This document shows positions 51,547 to 61,116 of a stretch of 64,000 bases of DNA, piece by piece. The notes beneath the pieces were generated by a model. The model was given only the letters and a program-made list of their open reading frames with translations, was not told the origin of the DNA and did no database searches. The stretch is from Clostridiales bacterium. GTDB lineage: Bacteria; Bacillota; Clostridia; Christensenellales; Christensenellaceae. How positions within the stretch are numbered: the first letter of the stretch is position 1; every line of letters starts with the position of its first letter. The position numbers and the translations under genes are program-made. The DNA lies in contig SVGZ01000010.1 of assembly GCA_015056045.1 (NCBI GenBank), positions 1 through 64,000 of the forward strand, read 5' to 3'.

Positions 51547-52647
51547 TTACGCGCATTTGGAGCAAGGCTCATAACCCCATGCTATCGCACGGCTTTCTCT
51601 GATTTCCTCGGAAGCTTCATCAAAATAGATGCAGTCTTCCGTATGATATTTACTGCCGTTTTCCGTGATATAAACATAGCGATCCGATGCAGATTTTACG
51701 GCAGGTTTTAATTCGCCATCGGGTGTTTTTAAGGTTTCACCGTCGGTCGAAATACAGAAGGTTCCGAGCTGATCCGTTCTATAAATCGGAATACCGGTGA
51801 GTCTTTTTAATACTCTTTCCTTCGGGTGACCGTAATCATTGTTTGCGCCGACACAAATTGCCGCACAATCGGGATCTACCGCATCGAGAAATTCCTGCGA
51901 AGTCGAAGAATTGCTGCCGTGATGACCGACTTTTAAAACATTGGAAGAAAGATCCGCTCCGGAACGAAGGACCTCATCTTCCGCAAAGGTTGTCGCATCG
52001 CCTGTGAAAAGATAGCTGATATTGCCGTATGTCAGCTTCATAATAACGGAATAATCGTTGACATCCTCATATTCATCGGAACAAGGGCCAAACATTTCCG
52101 CATGAACGGAACCAAGATCAAAAGAAACGCCTGCCTTTGCCGTATTGATTTTCAGGCCTTCTTCTTCAATGGCTTCGAGCATCTTTTCAAAAGCCGTAGT
52201 ATTGGCAGATGCATACGGCATATAAACGGATTTGACTTCATAATCCCAAAAGATGGTTGCCATTCCGCCCATATGGTCTGTATGTGGATGTGTAGCAATG
52301 ACGATATCGAGCGTATCAATACCTTTTTTATCGAGAAAACCCGTCACGGAATCAATATTTTCGTATTCGCCGCAGTCGATCAGCATGGTTTTGCCTTCGG
52401 GGCTGATGATAAGCGCACTATCGCCTTGCCCGACATCGATAAACCAGACTTCCATTTCTCCGCTGCTGACAAAATCGTGATCGATATTGTCTTCATAGTC
52501 GTTATAGGTTTCTTCATAATCGCCGTAGAGCAATTCTTCCGTTACCGCATAAAGAATATCCTCTGCGATCGTACAGCCGGATAAAAACATCACGGCACAT
52601 ATCGTTATTATTAATAATTTCTTCAATTTCATGTTGTCTGCCCTCAA
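51547..52647 (-). CDS. ComEC/Rec2-like MBL-fold metallohydrolase lipoprotein with C-terminal Cys tail
   Basis: Lipobox FLSGC; FIDVGQGDSALII, ATHPHTDHMGG, HHGSNSSTS; C-term KYHTEDCIYF...YEPCSKCA. Confidence 0.9.
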   Translation of the reverse strand: MRADNMKLKKLLIITICAVMFLSGCTIAEDILYAVTEELLYGDYEETYNDYEDNIDHDFVSSGEMEVWFIDVGQGDSALIISPEGKTMLIDCGEYENIDSVTGFLDKKGIDTLDIVIATHPHTDHMGGMATIFWDYEVKSVYMPYASANTTAFEKMLEAIEEEGLKINTAKAGVSFDLGSVHAEMFGPCSDEYEDVNDYSVIMKLTYGNISYLFTGDATTFAEDEVLRSGADLSSNVLKVGHHGSNSSTSQEFLDAVDPDCAAICVGANNDYGHPKERVLKRLTGIPIYRTDQLGTFCISTDGETLKTPDGELKPAVKSASDRYVYITENGSKYHTEDCIYFDEASEEIRESRAIAWGYEPCSKCA

Positions 52648-52754
52648 TTGTTTTTTCTTATTATAACAGAATCAGGCGAACTTTACAAAAATATGAATTG
52701 TACTTTTCCGGTCGATTGCTTATAATATTTTTACCAAGTTAAGGGAATAAACGC

Positions 52755-55055
52755 ATGAAAAACAAATTCTATGGTTTAAATAAAAACGAAGTTGAACTGT
52801 TAAAAAGACAGGGAAAAGCCAATATAATCCCCGAAAAGAAGTCGAAATCTGTCGGGATGATCATTCGGGATAATATTGTCTCGCTTTTTAATCTGATCAA
52901 CTTTATTCTTTTTGTATTGCTTTTTGCAACGGGAAACTATAAAAACACGCTGTTTATGATCATTATCTGCACAAATATCTGCACAGGTATTTTTCAGGAG
53001 ATCAAGGCAAAACGCACGATCGATAAAATGCGTGTATTGACAGAAGCCTCTGCAACCGTCATTCGCGAAGGCAGACGTGAGCGCATTCCCGTTTCGGAGC
53101 TTGTCCTTGGCGATGTTTTTATTCTCCGTGCAGGAGATCAGATCTCTGTTGACGGTATCGTTCTCGAATCGGATGACCTCGAAGTTAATGAAAGCCTTAT
53201 TACCGGGGAAAGCTACCCCATTTTGAAAAAAGAACATGATGAGCTTTTATCGGGAAGCTATGTCGTTGCCGGCATGGCTATAGCTAAAGCAACAAAAGTC
53301 GGACAGGATTCCTATGCTTCCGATCTTATGAACGAAGCAAAGAAATATAAAAGAGCAAAATCCGAGATCATGGTTTCGCTTGGCAGAATTATTAAGCTTG
53401 TTACCGTTTTTATTGTACCTTTAGGCCTTGCTTTATATTTTTCCACGGTATTTCGTGCCGGTGTCAGTGCAGAAGAAGCACTTGTTTCGACAGCTGCAGC
53501 CGTGATCGGCATGATCCCCGAAGGATTGATGCTGCTCACAACGGTTTCTTTTGCTGCAGGAACGATCAAACTGTTTTCCCATAAGGTCATTATGCAGGAA
53601 CCTGCAGGTATGGAAGTCATCGCAAGAGTGGATACCCTTTGCCTCGATAAAACGGGAACTTTGACCGAAGGGAAACTCCGCGTCGAAGATACCCTGTTCT
53701 TTGACGATGAAAACGATGTTTCTAAATTACTTTGTGCATTTTCGGCGGCTTTTGAGGACAAAAACTTTACCTTATCCGCGATTTCCGAAAAATATAACCG
53801 CGGCATTTATTGGCAAATTAAAGAGAAAACAGCCTTTACATCCGAAAGAAAATATTCTTCAATTCTATTTGCCGAATACCCGAACAGACTTTTTTTAGGT
53901 GCACCGGAGATCCTTGACATCGAGATTGAGAAAAAAGATTTAGCGCATGATTACGAGAAAAAAGGTTTCCGTGTTCTGGCTTTTGCCGAAGAAACGGAAG
54001 GAAAACTGCGCACATTGGCGCTAATCATGATCCTCGATTCTCCGAGAGCCTCTGCAAAGGATACGCTTGCTTATTTTAAAAAACAGGATGTCGATATCCG
54101 CATCATTTCCGGGGACAGCCCCGAAACGGTTGCCAATATTGCTCGTCTGCTTGCGGTTGAGGGTTATGAAAACAGCCTTGATTGTTCACGCGTCAGCGAC
54201 GAAGAGCTCCGTGAAAAAGCAATTAATACAAAAATTTTCGGGAGAGTTTCCCCCTATCAGAAAAAGATCATCCTTTCCGCTTTAAAAGAAGCCGGAAGAA
54301 CCGTTGCTATGACCGGTGACGGAACAAACGATATCCCTGCGTTAAGAGAAAGCGATTGTGCGATTGCCATGGCTTCGGGTGCGGATTCCGTCAAATCCGT
54401 TTCGCATATCATCGTCAGTGATTCGGATTTTTCTCATTTGCCATATATCGTCGCAGAAGGAAGGCGTGTCATCAACAACATTGAACGAGTGGCATCCCTT
54501 TTCCTCATCAAAACAACTTTTTCGGTGCTGCTTTCGATTTTCTATACGATCGTCGGCGGAGATTACCCTTTTATGCCGCTGCATATGTCTCTCGTCAGCA
54601 GTACAGCAGTCGGTATTCCGGCATTTTTCCTTGCGCTTGCACCGAATAACACCCGCATCAAACAAGGATTTTTCAGAAGGGTCACCTTGACGGCAATTCC
54701 TTCGGGTATTATGATCACATTGCTCATGATCTCGCTCGAAATTTTTATGTCTTTCGGATGGATCAACGCAAATGATGTGCATTTAAGTTCGCTTATGATC
54801 GCAGAATTCATCAGTTTATATACCCTTTTTCTGATCATTCAGCCGCTTGATCTGCCGAAAACGCTCTTGTTTATAGCCATGTGTGCAGGTTTTGTTCTGG
54901 CACTTCTGCTTTTCCCTGGGCTTTTCGAGGTGCATATTCCGGCGATCAATACGATGATCACCGTTGGGATCATGCTGATGATTTCGCTTTTCCTTATCAG
55001 ATTGATTCAGCAGCTTTACAAAAAATATTCTCACGATCTTTTGAAAAGCGACTGA
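52755..55055 (+). CDS. Cation-translocating P-type ATPase (CtpE-like)
   Basis: LCLDKTGTLTEGKL, LITGESYPI, AMTGDGTNDIPALRESDCAIAM, PEGLMLLTTVSFA. Confidence 0.92.
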   Translation: MKNKFYGLNKNEVELLKRQGKANIIPEKKSKSVGMIIRDNIVSLFNLINFILFVLLFATGNYKNTLFMIIICTNICTGIFQEIKAKRTIDKMRVLTEASATVIREGRRERIPVSELVLGDVFILRAGDQISVDGIVLESDDLEVNESLITGESYPILKKEHDELLSGSYVVAGMAIAKATKVGQDSYASDLMNEAKKYKRAKSEIMVSLGRIIKLVTVFIVPLGLALYFSTVFRAGVSAEEALVSTAAAVIGMIPEGLMLLTTVSFAAGTIKLFSHKVIMQEPAGMEVIARVDTLCLDKTGTLTEGKLRVEDTLFFDDENDVSKLLCAFSAAFEDKNFTLSAISEKYNRGIYWQIKEKTAFTSERKYSSILFAEYPNRLFLGAPEILDIEIEKKDLAHDYEKKGFRVLAFAEETEGKLRTLALIMILDSPRASAKDTLAYFKKQDVDIRIISGDSPETVANIARLLAVEGYENSLDCSRVSDEELREKAINTKIFGRVSPYQKKIILSALKEAGRTVAMTGDGTNDIPALRESDCAIAMASGADSVKSVSHIIVSDSDFSHLPYIVAEGRRVINNIERVASLFLIKTTFSVLLSIFYTIVGGDYPFMPLHMSLVSSTAVGIPAFFLALAPNNTRIKQGFFRRVTLTAIPSGIMITLLMISLEIFMSFGWINANDVHLSSLMIAEFISLYTLFLIIQPLDLPKTLLFIAMCAGFVLALLLFPGLFEVHIPAINTMITVGIMLMISLFLIRLIQQLYKKYSHDLLKSD

Positions 55056-55056
55056 T

Positions 55057-56220
55057 TTAATCCTGTCTTATCGCTTCCGCAGGATCAAGGTTTGAAGCCC
55101 GTATTGCCGGCAAAATACCGAAAATGAGCCCCACGACAATGGAAAAAACAACGCTGACAAGGATTGCCGAAAACAACAGCTTTACTTCAAGACCGATGAT
55201 ACTGCCGATCGCTGCCGTTAAAATTGCGCCGAAAATGACGCCTATTGCACCGCCGATCAAGGCATACAGAATGGATTCCATAAGAAACTGCAGAAATATG
55301 CTCTCGTCCGATGCGCCGAGGGCTTTTCTTATACCGATCTCACGGGTTCTTTCCGTAATGGTAACCAGCATGATATTCATGATCCCAAGTCCGCCGACGA
55401 TCAGCGAAATCACAGCGACTGAGGCAATGACCAGTTCGAAAGTCATGAGAATTTCATCAACATTTTCGGCCTGTTTGCTCATATTGATCGTGCGGAGCTC
55501 ACTTCTTTTGTTTTGCTGCAAAAGCTCCAAAGCTTTATCGGCAACGTCGCTTAGTTTTTCATCGTTTGATGCCGAAACGGAGATTTCGCTCAGGAAATTG
55601 ACACCGGTTTCTTTTTCAAAGGTCGTGATCGGGATATAGGATTTGACAACAAAGATCGAATCAAACAGCGGTTTCGTCATTTTTTCCACGCCGATGATCT
55701 CATAGTCCTGTTTGGCGATTTGGACATATTCGCCGACAGCTTCTTTCGGATCACGAAAAAAGGATTCGCAGGCTTCATAGGAAAGCACGATACTGCGCCG
55801 TTTATACTCGAGATCATTTTCATTGATGAATCTGCCTGCCGATAATTCTTTATGTTCGATCTCAATAAGCTCGGGCGTTGTTCCGCTGATTTCGCAGGGG
55901 ATCGACTTTCCGTTATAGGAAATATGCGTTTCAAAAAGTGATTGCGGACAAATGATCGCTTCTTTTTGTAGATTTTGATGAAGAAAATCGACGTCTTCCC
56001 GTTTGAGCGAATTTTCTGCATCCTGCCCGAAAAACAGCACACGGTTCAAACCGAATTTTTCAAGTTCGGATGAAATCTTCTCTCCGCCGGCTTTTCCGAC
56101 GCTTAAAACCGCAATTAAAGCAGAAATGCCGATGACGATCCCAAGAACAGTCAAAAGCGATCTGAGTTTGCTTCTCACGATTTCCCGATAAGCATTTTTA
56201 AAAATATCACAGATCAGCAT
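55057..56220 (-). CDS. ABC transporter permease (MacB-like/FtsX superfamily)
   Basis: LRSLLTVLGIVIGISALIAVLSVG, MLVTITERTREIGIRKALGA. Confidence 0.92.
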   Translation of the reverse strand: MLICDIFKNAYREIVRSKLRSLLTVLGIVIGISALIAVLSVGKAGGEKISSELEKFGLNRVLFFGQDAENSLKREDVDFLHQNLQKEAIICPQSLFETHISYNGKSIPCEISGTTPELIEIEHKELSAGRFINENDLEYKRRSIVLSYEACESFFRDPKEAVGEYVQIAKQDYEIIGVEKMTKPLFDSIFVVKSYIPITTFEKETGVNFLSEISVSASNDEKLSDVADKALELLQQNKRSELRTINMSKQAENVDEILMTFELVIASVAVISLIVGGLGIMNIMLVTITERTREIGIRKALGASDESIFLQFLMESILYALIGGAIGVIFGAILTAAIGSIIGLEVKLLFSAILVSVVFSIVVGLIFGILPAIRASNLDPAEAIRQD

Positions 56221-56882
56221 ATTCTTCCCTCTGAAAGGACATATCTCTTTTTTGCTCTTGAAGCCGTATAATCATCATGTGTGATCATGATGATGGATGT
56301 TCCCTGGCTATTTAACTCTGAAAAAATATCCAAAACTTCTTTACTTGCATTCCCATCAAGGTTTCCTGTTGGTTCATCTGCCAATAATAACGGCGGGTTA
56401 TTTGCCAAAGCCCTTGCAATAGCAATGCGCTGGCATTGTCCGCCGGACAATTCTTTCGGAAAATGATGCATTCTGTTTTCAAGACCTACTTTTTTCAGCA
56501 GTTCCTCTGCTCTTTTCCTACGGTCTTTTGCGGGTATATTGGTGTATAACATGGGCAGTTCTACATTTTCAAGCGCTGTAAGCTTTGGCAGAAGGTGAAA
56601 AGCCTGAAAAACAAAGCCGATCGAACGGCTTCTAAGGAAAGTATTTTCTTTTTTGCTGATCTTTCCGATATTTTTTCCGCAAAGAAGGTATTCGCCTTCA
56701 TCTGCTTTATCAAGACAGCCGATGATGTTCATTAACGTCGATTTTCCGCTGCCTGAAGGGCCGGTAATTGCCGCAAAATCATTTTCATATAAAACGAAAT
56801 CAACTCCACAAAGTGCCTCGATACTTTTTTCATTTTGCCTATATCGCTTCTTTATGCCTCGAAGTTCAATTATCCTGTTCAT
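56214..56882 (-). CDS. ABC transporter ATP-binding protein (MacB/LolD-like)
   Basis: ITGPSGSGKSTLMNIIGCLD, LSGGQCQRIAIARALANNPPLLLADEPTGNLD. Confidence 0.95.
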   Translation of the reverse strand: MNRIIELRGIKKRYRQNEKSIEALCGVDFVLYENDFAAITGPSGSGKSTLMNIIGCLDKADEGEYLLCGKNIGKISKKENTFLRSRSIGFVFQAFHLLPKLTALENVELPMLYTNIPAKDRRKRAEELLKKVGLENRMHHFPKELSGGQCQRIAIARALANNPPLLLADEPTGNLDGNASKEVLDIFSELNSQGTSIIMITHDDYTASRAKKRYVLSEGRIC

Positions 56883-57996
56883 TTATCCTCTTTTCTTTTG
56901 CCGAAACACCGTTTTTGACGTCATCCGATAATTCTGTGATCAGTTTTTCCCCCTCAAAAAGACCGCTTATCACCTCGATCATATTTCCGTCGGAAATGCC
57001 TGTTTTGACTTTTCGCTCTTCAATAATCCCTTCAGTATTTAAAATATAGACGGTTTTATCTTTACCGAGAGCCATGATCGGAATGAGAAGCGTTTTGGTC
57101 TTTTTCTGCAGAATGATCTCAATTTCGGCTTCAGCGCCTGTTTTTAAACCGATTAGTGAATCCGGCGTAATTTCGATCGGGATCAGTTTATTCCCGGTTT
57201 CCATTTGGACAAAGGTATCTTTGATATCCGAAATTTTTCCAAGAAATGTTTTATAGGAACCGGAAGCCTTGAAACTGAGGTTCATGCCTATATAAAGCTT
57301 GGAAGCGGTTTCTTCGTCAATGAACGCTGTTATACAGAGCGAATCGGGATCAGCAATATAGGCAACCGGTTGCCCACAGGCGACAGCAGAACCTTTTTTG
57401 ACTAAAATATCGATAAGAATACCGTTGCTTTCCGCAGTCAGCGTACATTGATCGATCATTTTCTGCAGTTCTTTTCTTTTTGAGGTAAGGCTTTCCTTTT
57501 TCATCGTAATATCCGCAGCGTATTCACTTTGTATTTCGTTAAAAACAAAGGTATCTTCTTCATGTTTCATGGCTTCAAGAAAGGCAGCATAATCCATGGC
57601 GGCGTTTTGTGCGGCAAAAAGTGCATATTCTTTTTCTTCCGAGAGCTGATCGATTTCAGAAAACACCGTTCGCGTGTTGTTGATAATGGTATCGAGTTCT
57701 CTTTCCGTTCGGCTGATCTCATCGACATAATCATCGCTTTTCAAAAGAATTACGCTTTGCCCTCTTGTGACTCTGTCATATTGATCAAAACACAGCGTAT
57801 CCACGATACCGTCGATCGTGCTTGTCACAACGCTGATCGATTTCGGTTCAACTGTCCCGTAAATCTCAATTCTCTCGCAAATATTTCCTCTTGTGACTTC
57901 TTCGCAAACTACTTCGGGTTCTTTTGGCGATGATAACCATATTACCGATATGGCTGCGATCATCACAGCAGCAAATACCAATATCTTTTTCATCAA
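56866..57996 (-). CDS. HlyD/MacA-type efflux adaptor
   Basis: N-terminal TM, GTVEPKSISVVTSTIDGIVDTL..., coiled-coil, ISGLFEGEKLI. Confidence 0.88.
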   Translation of the reverse strand: MMKKILVFAAVMIAAISVIWLSSPKEPEVVCEEVTRGNICERIEIYGTVEPKSISVVTSTIDGIVDTLCFDQYDRVTRGQSVILLKSDDYVDEISRTERELDTIINNTRTVFSEIDQLSEEKEYALFAAQNAAMDYAAFLEAMKHEEDTFVFNEIQSEYAADITMKKESLTSKRKELQKMIDQCTLTAESNGILIDILVKKGSAVACGQPVAYIADPDSLCITAFIDEETASKLYIGMNLSFKASGSYKTFLGKISDIKDTFVQMETGNKLIPIEITPDSLIGLKTGAEAEIEIILQKKTKTLLIPIMALGKDKTVYILNTEGIIEERKVKTGISDGNMIEVISGLFEGEKLITELSDDVKNGVSAKEKRINEQDN

Positions 57997-58111
57997 ATTT
58001 CGACCTTTCCTATTTTAACAAGGATATTCTTCCGACTTTTTAAAATTTGTATACCGAAAAAAGTGTCAAAATATGATTTTGTGAATACTATAAATTAAAA
58101 GGAGGTGGGTT

Positions 58112-58555
58112 ATGTATAGCGACAGAGAGCTCCTTGCAAGGCTGATCCAATGCGAAGCAGGCGGTGAAGGCGATATTGGCATGCGTGCTGTTGCAACGGT
58201 CGTGATGAACCGTGTGCATGCACAAAGCGGTGAATTTGCAAGAGTCAGCAACGGCGGCAGCATACGGAACATCATCTTTCAAAACGGACAGTTTACCTGT
58301 GCAATGGAAAATGTTCGCGGGCAATATAATCCGCAGAATATTTACAACATGAATCCGCAGGACATTCATTATGCCATTGCGGATTGGGCAATCTCCGGCG
58401 GAAGACATGATGAAACAGCGGATTCTCTCTTCTTTTATAATCCGTATTCCGATACATGTGCCTATTTCTTTCCCAAAGGCGGTTCGGGTGCATTTCATAT
58501 TCGTGTTTTGAACCATTGTTTTTATTATCCCACCGATAATTACCACCAAACATGA
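58112..58555 (+). CDS. cwlJ: Spore cortex cell wall hydrolase CwlJ-like (Hydrolase_2/SleB family)
   Basis: LLARLIQCEAGGEGDIGMRAVATVVMNRVHA...SLFFYNP...HCFYYPT; start GGAGGT RBS; adjacent to gerQ-like gene. Confidence 0.88.
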   Translation: MYSDRELLARLIQCEAGGEGDIGMRAVATVVMNRVHAQSGEFARVSNGGSIRNIIFQNGQFTCAMENVRGQYNPQNIYNMNPQDIHYAIADWAISGGRHDETADSLFFYNPYSDTCAYFFPKGGSGAFHIRVLNHCFYYPTDNYHQT

Positions 58556-58566
58556 AAGGAAACTCC

Positions 58567-59097
58567 ATGCAGTATAACGATACCTGTTCCAATTGCAGCA
58601 AAAGAATCCCTAATATGAAAAATGATGTCACAACAAGTGTGATCGGCGGAAGAATGATCAAAGAAAACAGCGGAAGCTTTCATACCGAATCACAGCACCC
58701 GAGCAAAAATACAAGCAATTACATACCCGGTATTTCCGATAATAAAAACACGGCATCCGTCAATAATCTGCCATCAGCACAGAAAATGCCTATGAATATG
58801 ACGGAAAGCATTGGCATCATGCCGGAAAATGACATCATGAACAGCAGCGACCTCTCAGGCGCCTATGATCCTTCTTCGATCAAATACCTAAACGGATTTA
58901 TGCGTTCGCAGATAGGCAGAAATATCGGCGTGGAAATGCTCATCGGAACAAATAATATTGTCGAAAGGGACGGTATTCTTTCCGTTGTCGGGCATAATTA
59001 TTTTGTTCTGCATGATCCGAAAACACAGAAATTCTCCGCATACAGTTTTTACGAGGTAAAATCTGTCCATGTTCCGTACATAGTGGATGAAGCATAA
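58567..59097 (+). CDS. gerQ: Spore coat protein GerQ-like
   Basis: FMRSQIGRNIGVEMLIGTNNIVERDGILSVVGHNYFVLHDPKTQKFSAYSFYEVKSVHV; downstream of cwlJ. Confidence 0.85.
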   Translation: MQYNDTCSNCSKRIPNMKNDVTTSVIGGRMIKENSGSFHTESQHPSKNTSNYIPGISDNKNTASVNNLPSAQKMPMNMTESIGIMPENDIMNSSDLSGAYDPSSIKYLNGFMRSQIGRNIGVEMLIGTNNIVERDGILSVVGHNYFVLHDPKTQKFSAYSFYEVKSVHVPYIVDEA

Positions 59098-59127
59098 GCT
59101 TCTGTAACTTACTATGTTCATATAAAA

Positions 59128-59156
59128 AAAGCTCCGCATTGCGGAGCTTTATTTTT
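59128..59156. terminator. Bidirectional terminator between gerQ and LTD lipoprotein
   Basis: AAAGCTCCGC-ATT-GCGGAGCTTT with flanking A and T tracts. Confidence 0.88.
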
Positions 59157-60231
59157 AATCTATGCTGACATCGGGAAGATATTTTTCTTCGGAAATGTCG
59201 ATTCGTTTAAAACCTTTTGTTGTATTGTCAAATCCGGGCGTCGGTTCTGCGAAGAAAAGCCATTCGGAAGTATTATTCGGGTTTCTTCCGTGGGAAACAT
59301 TTCCGCTTCCCGCGCGTTCGATCGCTACTTCATCGATCTGTTTTCCTCTGTATTCGGAAATCAAAAGCGTAGAATCCTGAGAACCAAGCTTGAACGAAGC
59401 ATGAATTTCGCCGTTTTCCGTGATTTTATCTTTACCGGAAAGGAAAATGACTTTAATTTCGCCGGGTGCTAATTCCATTTCGGGGAAAATCCATTTTTTT
59501 GTGTTGTCCTTGCTGTCGGATAAGCCATAACCGCCGATCTCTATGCTTTCGGAACCGGTATTCTTGATCTCCACCCAAGGGAACCTGTCGCCATCTTCAT
59601 CGGTCAGCGAATAGAGGTTTTCTGCCATATATTCATTGATCACGATCGGGCTTTTAATCAGGCTGCCTTCAAAATAAGGGCTATCCGAAGAAATACCTTC
59701 ATTCAAGGCACCCGGTGTCGGCAAAGCATAAAACGCATAGCTGTCGTTTTGCGTTATGCCATAGGAAACATCATCCGGCATAGCAGGAACAACAAGCGCT
59801 GTGCACTTTTCGCCTTCTTTAAAAATGGAAATCGTTTCTCCATCGGAAGAAATTTTGAATCCCGTGCGCAAAATACCGTCATTTGCGGTATTACTTTCTT
59901 CATCCGTGCAGTAAATGATCATATATTCCCCAGTTCCGATTTTTTTTGAAGGGAAAATATATTTTTCCGGATCGTTTTCGTCGTCTGTCAGCGAATAGCC
60001 GGAAAGATCGATAGTCGAAGAACCTGCATTATAGAGTTCGACCCAATCGGGATAGCTTCCGTCTTCAGCTTCGAGCCAATATTCATTGCCGGACATGACC
60101 TCTGAAATTACGAGATCAGAAAGCGAATCGTTCTGCACATCAGTAATATTTTCTGTTTCTTCTTCCTTTTTGCAGCTTATCGGAAAGATAAGCATCAACG
60201 CCAAAAGAAAGATCAAGATTTTTTTCATCAT
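59155..60231 (-). CDS. Lipoprotein with two lamin-tail (LTD) domains
   Basis: Lipobox FPISC; VISEVMSGNEYWLEAEDGSYPDWVELYNAGSSTIDLSGYSLTD and VINEYMAENLYSLTDEDGDRFPWVEIKNTGSESIEIGGYGLSD. Confidence 0.85.
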   Translation of the reverse strand: MMKKILIFLLALMLIFPISCKKEEETENITDVQNDSLSDLVISEVMSGNEYWLEAEDGSYPDWVELYNAGSSTIDLSGYSLTDDENDPEKYIFPSKKIGTGEYMIIYCTDEESNTANDGILRTGFKISSDGETISIFKEGEKCTALVVPAMPDDVSYGITQNDSYAFYALPTPGALNEGISSDSPYFEGSLIKSPIVINEYMAENLYSLTDEDGDRFPWVEIKNTGSESIEIGGYGLSDSKDNTKKWIFPEMELAPGEIKVIFLSGKDKITENGEIHASFKLGSQDSTLLISEYRGKQIDEVAIERAGSGNVSHGRNPNNTSEWLFFAEPTPGFDNTTKGFKRIDISEEKYLPDVSID

Positions 60232-60306
60232 GCCTCCAAAGAAACATTATATTCAAATATATTCTACCATGCGGTCGGCTTTCGTCAACAAACAAAAAGT
60301 AAATAT

Positions 60307-61113
60307 TCAGGCAAGATAGTGTTCAAAAATATATCCTGCACCTGATACCTGTACTTTTTCCTGTTCTTTTTTAGATCTGATCGTCCAAAAGAACACGGGA
60401 GTATGGTATAAATACCTGACAAGGTTAAAAGATAACGCGTTTCTGCTCTCAAAATGATAAGCGATAAAATCCGGTGCGGATGCGATATTCAGGAACAAGT
60501 TTGTTAAAACAAAGCCAAGAAAACCCATCTTCTGCTCTGATTTGGAGAAATCCTGCGATAATTGCCCGCGGATAATGTTGGGTGCATTTTTCCTGAACCA
60601 AATAAGCACACGAGGATCAAAGGATTCGATCATATATGCACCATGATAGCCCGAAAGCAAATCCATGATCGCTTCGCACAAAGCACTGTTATTTTTTCCG
60701 GAAGGTTTTACCTCGATCAAAAGGGGTGTTTTCCCGTCAACGAGATCGAGAACTTCGGAAAACATCGGTATCTTCTCATCTGTATTTTCAAGTCTGTATG
60801 CAAAAAGTTCCGAAGAATCAAGCTCGCTGAGCTGTTTATCGACACCGCAGGTGCGAAGAAGACTGTCATCATGCATGACAAAAACTTTTCCGTCTTTGCT
60901 TAAGTGCAGGTCAAGCTCCATACCATAGCCATGATCAACGGCACACTTAAAAGCAGCAAGCGAATTTTCGGGGATTTCCTTTTCTTTATCATGAAGACCT
61001 CGATGTGCAAAAGGCGTCGTTAAAAAAGCTTTTGTCTCTTTTCTTTTTGAAAAACGGGGCAAGATCAAAAGAAGATACAGGACAAGCAAAGCGATTAAGA
61101 AATAAATAAGCAA
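60307..61113 (-). CDS. Glycerophosphodiester phosphodiesterase family protein
   Basis: FAHRGLHDKEKEIPENSLAAFKCAVDHGYGMELDLHLSKDGKVFVMHDDSLLRTCG. Confidence 0.94.
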   Translation of the reverse strand: MLIYFLIALLVLYLLLILPRFSKRKETKAFLTTPFAHRGLHDKEKEIPENSLAAFKCAVDHGYGMELDLHLSKDGKVFVMHDDSLLRTCGVDKQLSELDSSELFAYRLENTDEKIPMFSEVLDLVDGKTPLLIEVKPSGKNNSALCEAIMDLLSGYHGAYMIESFDPRVLIWFRKNAPNIIRGQLSQDFSKSEQKMGFLGFVLTNLFLNIASAPDFIAYHFESRNALSFNLVRYLYHTPVFFWTIRSKKEQEKVQVSGAGYIFEHYLA

Positions 61114-61116
61114 CTC

